DNA from: Pedosphaera sp.
Lineage (GTDB): Bacteria; Verrucomicrobiota; Verrucomicrobiia; Limisphaerales; AAA164-E04
Direction of reading: 5' to 3'
Length of the DNA: 64,000 nucleotides
Assembly (NCBI GenBank): GCA_002690655.1
Contig: NZFL01000026.1
Coordinates: 25,442-89,441 of the forward strand
Below are positions 56,469-64,000 of the stretch, one piece after another. Numbering within the stretch: position 1 is the stretch's first letter; the number at the start of each line of letters is the position of its first letter. The notes below the pieces were generated by a model. It was not told where the DNA came from and made no database searches. It was given only the letters and a program-made list of their open reading frames with translations. A program made the position numbers and the translations under genes.

Positions 56469-56545
56469 TGGTGGGCCCAGAGGGACTTGAACCCCCGACC
56501 CAGCGATTATGAGTCGCTTGCTCTAACCAACTGAGCTATGGGCCC
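56469..56545 (-). tRNA. tRNA with CAT anticodon, probably Ile2 (lysidine) rather than Met
   Basis: Complete cloverleaf with encoded CCA (56471-56469). The acceptor stem GGGCCCA/TGGGCCC, D stem GCTC/GAGC, anticodon stem AGCGA/TCGCT and T arm GGGGG-TTCAAGT-CCCTC all pair. The loop CTCATAA places CAT at 34-36. The anticodon arm is nearly identical to that of tRNA-Ile2, whose C34 becomes lysidine so that it reads AUA. Elongator Met cannot be excluded. Confidence 0.93.
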
Positions 56546-57216
56546 GACCTGTAAATTATAAATAAACTTCAAAATTGACGAAGCTTCAGAAGCACCATGA
56601 TCTTACCATACCTGATTTTTACTTCTCAAATAAGCAGTTTCAATAGAGGCAATATCCCACTGAAAAAGCGCGTTGGACTCAAATGGGAGGAACCGATCGA
56701 TGCAACTCGGCAATCATATTCATGTCTCAATGCGCTGCAAGCATTAATCCAAGACTATGGTTTCAATTTTTCGATATCACCTACGTCTTCCCCTACCTGT
56801 TTTCAGCCAAGGAGACCGGAAAAACCAAGCTAACGTTGAAGGAGTAGAAATGGTTTTTTGCACTCATTGATTCAGAATGCAGAACTTTATGCACCCATGT
56901 TGCGGAAGCACTTCAAATGCAGCTTACCCACCTGAAAGACACGGTTTAGCATGCATGGATTAGCCGAGAGATCGTGCAATTATGATCCATTTGAGGAGGT
57001 TCTAATCAGCCATGCCCTCCAATCTTGATATGCTTGTATTTCAAGCGCCCACCCTAAAGAAAACATAGTCAGCCATCTAACATTCAAATTCCAATTCCAT
57101 TCTACAGGTTTTATGGGATAGGACATTGGGGGTTCCCATCAGATCTTCCCCTCTATTTCTATTGCTTTTTCCTTGCTAACTAAAACCGATGTTGATCCTC
57201 TCTATTGTCAATTCAT
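56546..57216. other. Noncoding-looking gap
   Basis: 671 bases between the tRNA and the propeller gene. A 78-codon frame at 56597-56833 has no recognisable content and no Shine-Dalgarno sequence. I see no RNA gene or strong terminator. It may hold remnants of a lost gene. Confidence 0.5.
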
Positions 57217-58641
57217 ATGGAAACACCCCACTTAGTCCAACAAGATTGTGATAGCCTTAGTTCAAGGTCGATAACATTCCACTCGCTGCGCATCCTATCT
57301 TATGCATGGTATCTTGCGACGATGATATACGGCATTGGGGAGCAAGCTGCCCTGGCGGAAAACAATTCATGGAATGCATGGCTGGGGGATCACGCGGATT
57401 CGGTCTGGAGCAAACATGAAAGATCAATGGATTTAAATAAGGAACCACTCAAGCTCGCGTGGAAAAGTAAACTTGGAAGCGGCTACAGTGGCCCTTCAAT
57501 GGATTCCAATTCGGCTGTTGTAATGGATTTTACGCCTGCTCCAGGTGAAACCGCGCCGGCAAACGTGTTTAATCGTGGTAAGATTATTGGAAAAGAGGCT
57601 ATTCGATGCTTCGACCTGCAGACAGGCGCCTTGAAGTGGAGTTACAGCTACGACGAAACCTATGCGATCAGTTATCCGGCAGGCCCTCGCACAACCCCCC
57701 TTTTGACTAACGATAAAGTCATCTCACTGGGGGCAGAGGGCAGACTCAGTGTGGTAAGCAAGTTACAAGGGAACCTTCTCTGGGAAAAAAAATTGAAACA
57801 AACTCATCAAGCCAAAACTCCTTTATGGGGATTTGCTGGACACCCTCTGCTATTTGAGGGGGCAATCATCTGCCTTGTAGGAGGCAAAGAAGGAGCTGGA
57901 GTGGTTTCGTTTGATCTGATTACAGGTAAAGAAAACTGGCGAGCGCTCCATCTTGAAGAAATGGGTTATTGTCCACCAACTATCATTCAGCGAAACAAGC
58001 AACAGGAACTTGTTATTTGGAGCGGAGACGGTATTGACAGCTTGAATCCACGGGACGGTACGTCCAACTGGAACATTCCCTGGAAATTGCGTTTTGCCCT
58101 CTCCATTTCCACACCAAGACAGTATGGAGACTTCCTTTACTTCACTAGTTTTTACAATGGTTCCAACCTGCTGAATCTGGAAACACATCCTCCATCGATT
58201 GTGTGGCAAACAAAAAAAGCGAGTGAAAAGGATACCACACACCTGAACAGTATCATGAGTACGCCTTATCTTCACGAAGAACACATCTATGGCATTTGCA
58301 GCTATGGCCAGCTTCGATGCCTCGAAATGCAATCCGGAAAAAGAATCTGGGAAACCATGGATGCCACGACCGGAGATGACAGCAAACGCGAGCGTTGGGC
58401 CAATGCTTTTATCATTAAGAATGGATCCGCTGAGAGGTATCTCCTGTTCAATGAGTCTGGAGACCTGATTGATTGCGACCTGTCCCCTGATGGTTATGTG
58501 GAACACGGAAGAATGAATCTGATCAAACCCAATGGAAAAGACCTTCGAAGAAGACCGATCGTCTGGTCACATCCGGGAATCACTCGAGATTATATCTGTG
58601 TTCGCAATGATGACAGTATCGCTTGCTATAAACTGCCCTAG
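57217..58641 (+). CDS. Exported PQQ-type beta-propeller protein
   Basis: 474 residues from ATG at 57217; TTG at 57205 is also in frame. A hydrophobic export segment lies near residues 22-48. Propeller blades recur with A-x-(D/G)-x-x-(T/S)-G-x-x-x-W patterns: CFDLQTGALKWSY, VSKLQGNLLWEKK, SFDLITGKENWRA, SLNPRDGTSNWN and CLEMQSGKRIWE. This is the outer-membrane assembly factor BamB/PQQ-dehydrogenase-like repeat. No PQQ-binding catalytic residues can be assigned by eye. In this lineage such proteins are common and mostly uncharacterised. The next gene, an aldo/keto reductase, is 71 bases on. Confidence 0.82.
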   Translation: METPHLVQQDCDSLSSRSITFHSLRILSYAWYLATMIYGIGEQAALAENNSWNAWLGDHADSVWSKHERSMDLNKEPLKLAWKSKLGSGYSGPSMDSNSAVVMDFTPAPGETAPANVFNRGKIIGKEAIRCFDLQTGALKWSYSYDETYAISYPAGPRTTPLLTNDKVISLGAEGRLSVVSKLQGNLLWEKKLKQTHQAKTPLWGFAGHPLLFEGAIICLVGGKEGAGVVSFDLITGKENWRALHLEEMGYCPPTIIQRNKQQELVIWSGDGIDSLNPRDGTSNWNIPWKLRFALSISTPRQYGDFLYFTSFYNGSNLLNLETHPPSIVWQTKKASEKDTTHLNSIMSTPYLHEEHIYGICSYGQLRCLEMQSGKRIWETMDATTGDDSKRERWANAFIIKNGSAERYLLFNESGDLIDCDLSPDGYVEHGRMNLIKPNGKDLRRRPIVWSHPGITRDYICVRNDDSIACYKLP

Positions 58642-58712
58642 TTCTTTTATCAAAATCTGCTTACCGCTATCTGTCCTGCATTGATTTGTGAGGTTGAAGC
58701 ACAAAGAATCCA

Positions 58713-59687
58713 ATGGAATACCAGACATTAAACACCGGACACAAACTCCCCATGGTTGGCTTGGGTTTGTGGAAAATCGAAAAAAATATTACCGCTCAGA
58801 CAATTGTCTCCGCAGTTGAATCGGGATATAGACATTTGGACAGTGCCTGCGATTACGGTAATGAAGAAGAGGCTGGCAAGGGACTCCATGAAGTCCTGAA
58901 TCAAGGCATACTTCGGAAGGACTTATGGATTACCTCCAAACTCTGGAACACCTATCATCGTGCAGAGCACGTACGTCCGGCCCTGTTGAGAACCCTCAGG
59001 GACCTCCAGCTGGATTACCTTGATTTGTATCATATGCATTTCCCGATCGCACTCAAGTATGTCGACTTCGATTTGCGATACCCTCCAGAATGGCTTTACG
59101 ATCCAAAAGCCGATCAACCTCGCATGGAGCTTGATTCCGTCCCCTTGCTTGAAACATGGCAAGCGATGGAGGCCCTGGTCGAAGAAGGGCTTGTGCGTGA
59201 CATTGGTATCTGTAATTTTGGTACTGCTCTCTTACGCGATATTCTGGCATCGGCAAAGATACGCCCTTCCGTTCTGCAAATTGAGCTGCACCCCTATCTA
59301 TGCCAGAAAAATCTTTTGCGGTTTTGCATGGAAGAAGATATCGCTGTGACAGGATTCTCGCCTCTTGGGGCACAATCGTATTTTCAGCTGAACATGGCTG
59401 AAGCCGGGGATTCGGTGATTGAACAGCCCTCCATACACGACATTGCAAAAGCCCATAATCGAACACCGGCTCAAGTTGTATTGAGGTGGGGCATACAGAG
59501 AGGCGTCTCTATCGTTCCTAAATCATCTAATCCAAAACGTCTTCGAGAAAACATCGCATTGTTTGATTTCAAATTGAGTGATACTGAAATGAAAACAATC
59601 AATGCTCTGGACTGCCATCGACGCTTTAATGATCCAGCTGATTTTGGGCCGGCTGCCTTCAACACCTTCCTGCCGATCTACGATTAA
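58713..59687 (+). CDS. Aldo/keto reductase
   Basis: 324 residues. The catalytic tetrad is visible: Asp in HLDSACDYGNE, Tyr in DYGNE, Lys in WITSKLWN and His in YHMHFP. C-terminal SIVPKSSNPKRLRENI is the NADPH-binding loop. It reduces an aldehyde or sugar carbonyl with NADPH in the cytoplasm. GLWKIEKN and the long loop after the His resemble xylose-reductase-like AKRs, so the substrate may be a pentose. A hairpin (59704-59728) follows the stop. Confidence 0.92.
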   Translation: MEYQTLNTGHKLPMVGLGLWKIEKNITAQTIVSAVESGYRHLDSACDYGNEEEAGKGLHEVLNQGILRKDLWITSKLWNTYHRAEHVRPALLRTLRDLQLDYLDLYHMHFPIALKYVDFDLRYPPEWLYDPKADQPRMELDSVPLLETWQAMEALVEEGLVRDIGICNFGTALLRDILASAKIRPSVLQIELHPYLCQKNLLRFCMEEDIAVTGFSPLGAQSYFQLNMAEAGDSVIEQPSIHDIAKAHNRTPAQVVLRWGIQRGVSIVPKSSNPKRLRENIALFDFKLSDTEMKTINALDCHRRFNDPADFGPAAFNTFLPIYD

Positions 59688-59703
59688 GAGAAAACATTGA
59701 GAT

Positions 59704-59728
59704 AGAGGCAATGGATCGATTTGCCTCT
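59704..59728 (+). other. Hairpin after the aldo/keto reductase gene
   Basis: AGAGGCAA (59704-59711) pairs with TTGCCTCT (59721-59728) around a 9-base loop. No T-run follows, so it is at best a weak or Rho-dependent transcript end. Confidence 0.35.
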
Positions 59729-59829
59729 GTGTGTCGGGAAACATTAGCCGAGGAAGACAGCATGGGCGTGTCGGCACCAGTGCACGTGCCTCGCAGCCGA
59801 GTTGTATCTGCAATTCCGAACTAATGGAG

Positions 59830-60496
59830 AGACCTGTTGGCGAATTGCTTCATGCAATCCTCAACCTTACGTCCACGATCATCCTTCAAAGTCAATTACC
59901 CCTCTTTCCTGGAGCAGCTTGAGAATATCGAGGTATTGATCCAATGCCTGCTGTTTCTTGATACCGGCCTTGAGAAGGAGCTTGATACCACCACGATTAC
60001 CTGCGCAGACGAACAGCGATGAACAAGGGATTACGACCGACTGGAGACCTCCATCGAGATCACCGACCTCGCCCGCAAGGTATTTACAGATGCCGCACCT
60101 GCGGCAGCCCAGCATCTTTCCAATCGCATTGCTGACCGTGGAAAGACCGTGTTCAAGCAGATCAACCCGGACCCGATCGATCTGCAATGGGTGGCAAAGC
60201 AATACAGTGTCCGGATGGTTTCGGACGATCGGCGTTTCGCCATGCTAGTCCGGGGGAGAGAGAACAGACCAAGCTCGCCCTGGCCTTGCCCCTTGCCATG
60301 ATCGAGGAATTTGAAGGCCTGCGCTTCTTTATCTTCGATGAAACCACCTAAGGCGTGGATGCTGAAAGCCGCCAGAAACTGGCGAAGCCATCATTGCCAT
60401 GCAATCGGCAGCCCATCTCGAGCAACTCCTGCTTGTCTCCCTCGACCATGCCTTTGATGTAAAGATCGAGCATTCCATTCTCCTGAAAAAACCAGC
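59830..60496 (+). pseudogene. Decayed C-terminal end of a Rad50/SbcC-like ATPase
   Basis: Read in three frames, the sequence gives a recognisable SMC/Rad50-type C-terminus. A helical part (FLEQLENIEVLIQ) is interrupted by TGA at 60020-60022, and the same frame continues as ETSIEITDLARKVF to about 60245. A one-base shift leads to SGGEREQTKLALALPLA (signature) and FFIFDETT, where an intact gene would read DEPT, followed directly by TAA near 60350. GVDAESRQKLA continues, and another shift gives EAIIAMQ, LVSLDHAFDVKIEHSI. At least two stops and two frameshifts are present. The N-terminal half is missing. The region seems richer in G and C than its surroundings. Confidence 0.78.
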
Positions 60497-60656
60497 GGGC
60501 TCTGGATCGGCCGTGAACATTGGGGTATGATCCGCTTGCTTAGCATCGCCGGACAGACATCGAAACCACCGTTCCATGCAAAGCCCCCTGTCCCACGGGA
60601 CAAGGCCCCCATTTTTGGCCTTGTGTACTCGAGCCATCCTTCTCAAGATATATGTT

Positions 60657-61292
60657 ATGAAAAAATCCATACCCAAGGTCCTGTTTGCACTGGTCGGTGT
60701 GCTGCTCATTGCCTCGGGTATTCAACCCGAGGATCATTTCACCTGGGCCCTTGAAGTTTCCTGGGTGGGAGCGGGCATGATGATTCTGGGTGTTTATCAC
60801 CATAAAAACGGTGCCATCACCTGGTTTTTAGGGATGTCCCTCTTTCTGCATGCGCTGATCCTGATCTATGGTGGCTGGTATACCTATGAGAAAGTTCCAC
60901 TGGGCAACTGGATCCAGGAGTGGTTCCAGTTTGACAGGAACCACTATGACCGGATCGGACATTTTGCGCAGGGCTTCTTTCCGGCCATGCTGGCTCGAGA
61001 AGTCCTGATTCAAAACAAGGTGGTTCCAAGACGGGGCTGGAGGGAGTTCATGGTTTTCGCATTGATGATGGCTTTCACGGCTTTGTTTGAGATCCTGGAA
61101 TTCGGGGCAGCCAAGGCGTTCGGCGATGGTGCCGATGCCTACCTCGGCAGCCAGGGAGATATCTGGGACGCACAATGGGATATGGTGATGTGCTGCCTCG
61201 GTTGCGTGGTCAACATATCCCTCTTTGCAAGGCGACATGAGGGGAGAATCGAGTGCCTCCATCAGCAAGAAAATCAAACCTTAATCCATTAA
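60657..61292 (+). CDS. DUF2238 (YjdF-like) inner-membrane protein
   Basis: 211 residues from ATG at 60657; the frame extends upstream to 60576. About five or six membrane segments are visible. The conserved FDRNHYDRIGHFAQGF, GFFPAMLAREVL and EILEFGAAKAFGDGADAYLGSQGDIWDAQWDM (spread over residues about 90-185) are characteristic of YjdF-like proteins. The function of the family is unknown. It sits directly after the ATPase pseudogene and may have arrived with it. Confidence 0.82.
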   Translation: MKKSIPKVLFALVGVLLIASGIQPEDHFTWALEVSWVGAGMMILGVYHHKNGAITWFLGMSLFLHALILIYGGWYTYEKVPLGNWIQEWFQFDRNHYDRIGHFAQGFFPAMLAREVLIQNKVVPRRGWREFMVFALMMAFTALFEILEFGAAKAFGDGADAYLGSQGDIWDAQWDMVMCCLGCVVNISLFARRHEGRIECLHQQENQTLIH

Positions 61293-61308
61293 TTAAAGTC
61301 CGCCATCC

Positions 61309-61404
61309 TCAAGACCAGATAAACCGCCACGCGATGAGGATGCCCATGTTCACGACAGCCGGCCGCCCAAGCAGGATGCGCAGGTTTTCAATGGTTGTTA
61401 CCAT
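61309..61404 (-). CDS. Possible 31-residue membrane peptide
   Basis: A short frame reading MVTTIENLRILLGRPA and ending AWRFIWS, preceded by GGGAGAAAG about 12 bases before its ATG. The C-terminal half is hydrophobic enough for one membrane span. No family is recognised. It could be a real small protein or a remnant. Confidence 0.25.
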   Translation of the reverse strand: MVTTIENLRILLGRPAVVNMGILIAWRFIWS

Positions 61405-61842
61405 GCTTTTTCTTTCTCCCTGTTGACCTTGTATAACACACAAGTTGCGTTCATTCATGATACTATTCCGAGAACATGAAATTAGCACTCAGTTTCATCT
61501 TGAAGGAATCCACACCATAAAAATGAAAAGCAAGGCTCGGAAGGATGTTGCAAAGCGAGTAGCAACCGAAACACCCTCAAAACATGCCCCCCCTTTCAAG
61601 TTCAGGCAGAGATGGATCACCTTTAGGAATGCACACCAGCGCGGGTAGTCCTACAGATACCCTTTCATGGACGGGACTGGCCCCTGACAGGTCATTTAAA
61701 CCAAGCATGCGAGTTCAGTCATGACAGCACGCGCGAAGGAACCATTCTTTTTGTGAGTGCTTTTTTTACAAACACGGACCCTGGCATGCATTCCGTGATG
61801 GAAAATTCTGGACGATGGAGTCAGGTATCCCTTTCAGGATGC
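61405..61842. other. Noncoding-looking gap
   Basis: 438 bases with no convincing gene. The frame at 61445-61648 has no domain or ribosome site. I see no RNA gene. A short repeat CTTGT...ACAAG lies near 61425-61445. Confidence 0.5.
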
Positions 61843-62265
61843 CTATTCTTGTGAAAAGTAACGGACTTTCTCAAGCTTACCATCGGGTTTGAAAATCATC
61901 CTTACAGAGCGATCCGGAAAACGCACATCAGCACGATAAGCTTGAAAAGTGCGCGGCCGAATCAATGATCGATTGTAGGGCGGAAAATTCGGGTAGAAAA
62001 AGTCATCGTAATACCCGACGACTTCATATCTGGGGACAGTGGTCCCTTTTTGAAGAAGCCACTCGGCCACTTTTGTTCCATCCGAAAGGGTTTCACGTTT
62101 GTCAGCTGGGCCCATGTCCCTGATCACGTCATTGTAGGTCCATTCACCCACACGCGATTCCCAATCTACTTTGGGTGCGGTTTGGCATCCGGCAAATAGA
62201 AAAGCAATGAGCGGGGAAAACCAACAAACAAAAAGCATCCACGGCTTTCGTTTAACATTATTCAT
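61843..62265 (-). CDS. Small lipoprotein of unknown function
   Basis: 140 residues from ATG at 62265; ATG at 62277 would add four. FLFAGCQTAP is a good lipobox. The mature part has WTYNDVIRDMGPADKRETL, resembling the SmpA/BamE-like pattern in which a protein checks a small string parameter, then a Tyr/Phe-rich stretch and VRMIFKPDGKLEKVRYF at the end. Membrane-anchored outer- or inner-membrane localisation is expected. Function is unknown. Confidence 0.65.
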   Translation of the reverse strand: MNNVKRKPWMLFVCWFSPLIAFLFAGCQTAPKVDWESRVGEWTYNDVIRDMGPADKRETLSDGTKVAEWLLQKGTTVPRYEVVGYYDDFFYPNFPPYNRSLIRPRTFQAYRADVRFPDRSVRMIFKPDGKLEKVRYFSQE

Positions 62266-62382
62266 GAGATAAACCATACATACTGGTCACTTGTAGTCCA
62301 AATCTGTATTTGACGAAAAACAGTACACTGAGTGTGGCTCTTCTCGCTATGAAAACAGTGGCCTATATCGCACGGCTGTTTG

Positions 62383-62406
62383 ATGTTGAATTTCAGTTTT
62401 CAACAT
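62383..62406. promoter_or_regulatory. Inverted repeat upstream of the BASS-type transporter
   Basis: ATGTTGAA (62383-62390) and TTCAACAT (62399-62406) are exact reverse complements around an 8-base loop, 31 bases before the GTG at 62437. No T-run follows. It might be an operator. Confidence 0.3.
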
Positions 62407-62436
62407 TAAACAACTTGGTTAATGTGACCTTGGAGC

Positions 62437-63609
62437 GTGGGTATCATTCAATATCTTGATAAGTGGCTATACAGGCGTTTTATATTCCTGTTACTGGTGG
62501 CTTACGTACTGGCGGCTTACTTACTGGCGGGCTTGATACCATCACCGGGACTCTGGCTGAAAAAAATTGATTGGGGAACTCTTCCCGGCACGCATGAAAA
62601 CGTGACAACCAGTTTGGTCATGCTTGGGGCACTCCTCTTCAACGCAGGGTTCTCGGTTACTTCAGAACAGTGGAATGCGCTTCGACGCAGACCATCGCTT
62701 TCGCTGGCTGGCCTCATGGGAAAAGTCCTCATCGCTGTCACATGGATTTCTATACTGATGATTGGTCTGTCTGCCGGGCTTTCAAGCCTATGGATTTCCA
62801 TGCTCGCTGGTTTTGCCATAGTTTCCATGATGCCGGCAGCCACTTCATCCGCAGCATGGGCCCAGCAGACAAACTCCAACATGCCGCTCAGCCTTGGGCT
62901 CTGGTTAATCACCACAAGTATGATGCCTTTGATATTCCCAGTGATGAGCTGGCTTTTCCATCAACTTCCCCCTGAGGTGGGCACGCGTGGTTTTACCGAG
63001 ACAAAATCAGTGTTCAGTTTACCCTTCATCGTGGTCTGGATCATTGTCCCAGTTATTGGAGGAAGGTTCTTCAGATGGTTTTCAGGAGAAAAAGGGAAAA
63101 CCCAGTTGCCTATCTGGATGAAATGGGCGAATGCCCTGAATTTGCTTTTATTGAATTACATGCACGGAACAACCTTCCTTCCTCAAAGCCTGCAGCCTTT
63201 CCTGCCTTCAGCGATGTTCAGCCTTTTGCTGGGCGTACTGACATGCTGTAGCATGGCGTTCGTGACAGGCATATGGATAGGGAAAACATCAAAGGTAACA
63301 CCGTCTGAAAAAATGGCACTCATGTTTGGCACCGGGATGAACAACAATGGAATGGCTTTGGTTCCGGCGGCGCAGTTCCCGGGGGCATCAGGCTGGATTG
63401 GCCTGACCATTGCCTTGTGCACGTTCGGACAGCATCTGGTGGCAGCCGCGATTCAAATTTTCTTGAGTAAACCCGTCATGGGAATTCCCTGTTCATCAAG
63501 GCATGCCAACCTGAGATCGAAGATTCCTTTGGTTATATCCTCAGATGAAACTGGTCATCGTCATGAGCATTCGACTACTTTATTGGGCTGCAATCCATCA
63601 ACATCATGA
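62437..63609 (+). CDS. BASS-family (bile acid:sodium symporter-like) transporter
   Basis: 390 residues from GTG at 62437. Nine or ten membrane segments are predicted by hydrophobicity. GALLFNAGFSVTSEQW and the GTGMNNNGMALVPAAQF motif correspond to the two crossing regions of the bile-acid symporter fold. The substrate is uncertain; many bacterial members carry organic anions. A poorly conserved tail follows residue about 350. Its stop overlaps the ECF sigma-factor start (ATGA). Confidence 0.72.
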   Translation: MGIIQYLDKWLYRRFIFLLLVAYVLAAYLLAGLIPSPGLWLKKIDWGTLPGTHENVTTSLVMLGALLFNAGFSVTSEQWNALRRRPSLSLAGLMGKVLIAVTWISILMIGLSAGLSSLWISMLAGFAIVSMMPAATSSAAWAQQTNSNMPLSLGLWLITTSMMPLIFPVMSWLFHQLPPEVGTRGFTETKSVFSLPFIVVWIIVPVIGGRFFRWFSGEKGKTQLPIWMKWANALNLLLLNYMHGTTFLPQSLQPFLPSAMFSLLLGVLTCCSMAFVTGIWIGKTSKVTPSEKMALMFGTGMNNNGMALVPAAQFPGASGWIGLTIALCTFGQHLVAAAIQIFLSKPVMGIPCSSRHANLRSKIPLVISSDETGHRHEHSTTLLGCNPSTS

Positions 63610-64000
63610 ACAACCGTCCGGATCTCACCACGCAAATAGAAGCTTTGATTGATCGCTTGATGAAAGGCGATGAGTCGGCACGTGTCGAATTGGTTCAATG
63701 CACCTGGGATAGACTGCTGAAAATGACTCGCCAGATATCCCGTGATTATCCACCCGTGCGTCGCTGGGAGCAAACCGATGATATTTTCCAGAATGCCTCG
63801 ATCCGTATTTGGAAAGCGCTGGAGAAAGTTCCGCTAAAAGACGCACGTCATTTTTTGAGACTGGCAGCTGAAAAGATACGATTCGAACTAATCGATTTAG
63901 CACGTCACTATCAGGGACCTTTGGGGCAAGGGCGCAACCATCAGACGCAATTAACCCCCCGCGAATCACAGACTTCCATAGCTCCCGAAGATAATGGATG
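63606..64000 (+). CDS. ECF-type sigma factor, truncated by window end
   Basis: At least 131 residues are visible from ATG at 63606, reading off the window end. RRWEQTDDIFQNASIRIWK is the sigma-region 2 helix, and EKIRFELIDLARHY follows. Region 4 should lie beyond the window. It matches the planctomycete/verrucomicrobial ECF groups that often precede a kinase. The start overlaps the transporter stop by four bases, so the two may be coupled. Confidence 0.82.
   Translation, partial: MNNRPDLTTQIEALIDRLMKGDESARVELVQCTWDRLLKMTRQISRDYPPVRRWEQTDDIFQNASIRIWKALEKVPLKDARHFLRLAAEKIRFELIDLARHYQGPLGQGRNHQTQLTPRESQTSIAPEDNG

Noticed and set aside
56597-56833. 78-codon frame in the gap after the tRNA
   Set aside because: No Shine-Dalgarno, no recognisable domain, and odd composition.
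61445-61648. 67-codon frame
   Set aside because: No domain, no ribosome site and no conservation signal visible.

Overview
The window looks like chromosomal DNA from a Gram-negative member of the PVC superphylum, most likely a marine Verrucomicrobiota. This is inferred from gene content, not from a marker-gene tree. The pointers are DUF1501 proteins, a DUF1549/DUF1553 planctomycete-type protein, PSD1-like CxxCH domains, a secreted sulfatase, a giant lamin-tail/CotH surface protein, Rho with a long charged N-terminal extension, and BamD- and LptE-like envelope proteins. There is no phage, transposase, integrase or CRISPR array. Most of the window is densely coding and ordinary in layout. The exception is about 59.7-61.8 kb, which holds a decayed gene, a small membrane protein and mostly empty DNA.

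Layout: (1) 0-10 kb: a Kelch/mutarotase-symporter fusion faces a 2445-residue secreted CotH/lamin-tail protein. (2) 10.4-14.5 kb: a run of DEAD-box helicase, zinc-ribbon SDR and SUI1/eIF1-like protein. (3) 14.5-16.8 kb: msrB diverges from a BamD-like/LptE-like pair. (4) 16.9-24.7 kb: a UxaA-type dehydratase diverges from an asparagine-synthetase-like gene. These are followed by a cytochrome-SUMF1 fusion, a Tat-exported Gfo/Idh/MocA oxidoreductase and an SGNH/TPR protein. (5) 24.7-27.4 kb: a tight nadC-birA-coaX cofactor operon. (6) 27.6-32.5 kb, all minus strand: sulfatase, RNase P RNA, ABC ATPase and a large esterase. (7) 32.7-41.8 kb: DUF1501 protein, methyltransferase, purD, a degenerate S41 protein, a three-enzyme LMW-PTP/RpiB/GlyA fusion and rho. 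(8) 41.9-46.7 kb: ubiX, an NtrC-type regulator and a Ski2-like helicase. (9) 46.7-56.5 kb: a Calx-beta surface protein, a degenerate gluzincin, FmdB, a GcvH-like protein, a DUF1549/1553 plus DUF1501 pair, a small basic protein and a CAT-anticodon tRNA. (10) 57-64 kb: a PQQ-type propeller, an aldo/keto reductase, a Rad50/SbcC-like pseudogene, a DUF2238 protein, a lipoprotein, a BASS-type transporter and an ECF sigma factor cut by the window end.

Taken together the genes suit a heterotroph that degrades sulfated or acidic polysaccharides. It would use exported sulfatase, oxidoreductases, planctomycete-type cytochrome proteins and sugar-acid catabolism, with housekeeping operons in between. I see no clear new multi-gene defence or mobile system. 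The least ordinary items are the triple fusion at 37596-39776, two proteins with peptidase folds that have lost catalytic residues, the zinc-ribbon SDR without its catalytic tyrosine, the stand-alone GcvH-like protein, RNase P RNA abutting a sulfatase gene, and the ATPase pseudogene.
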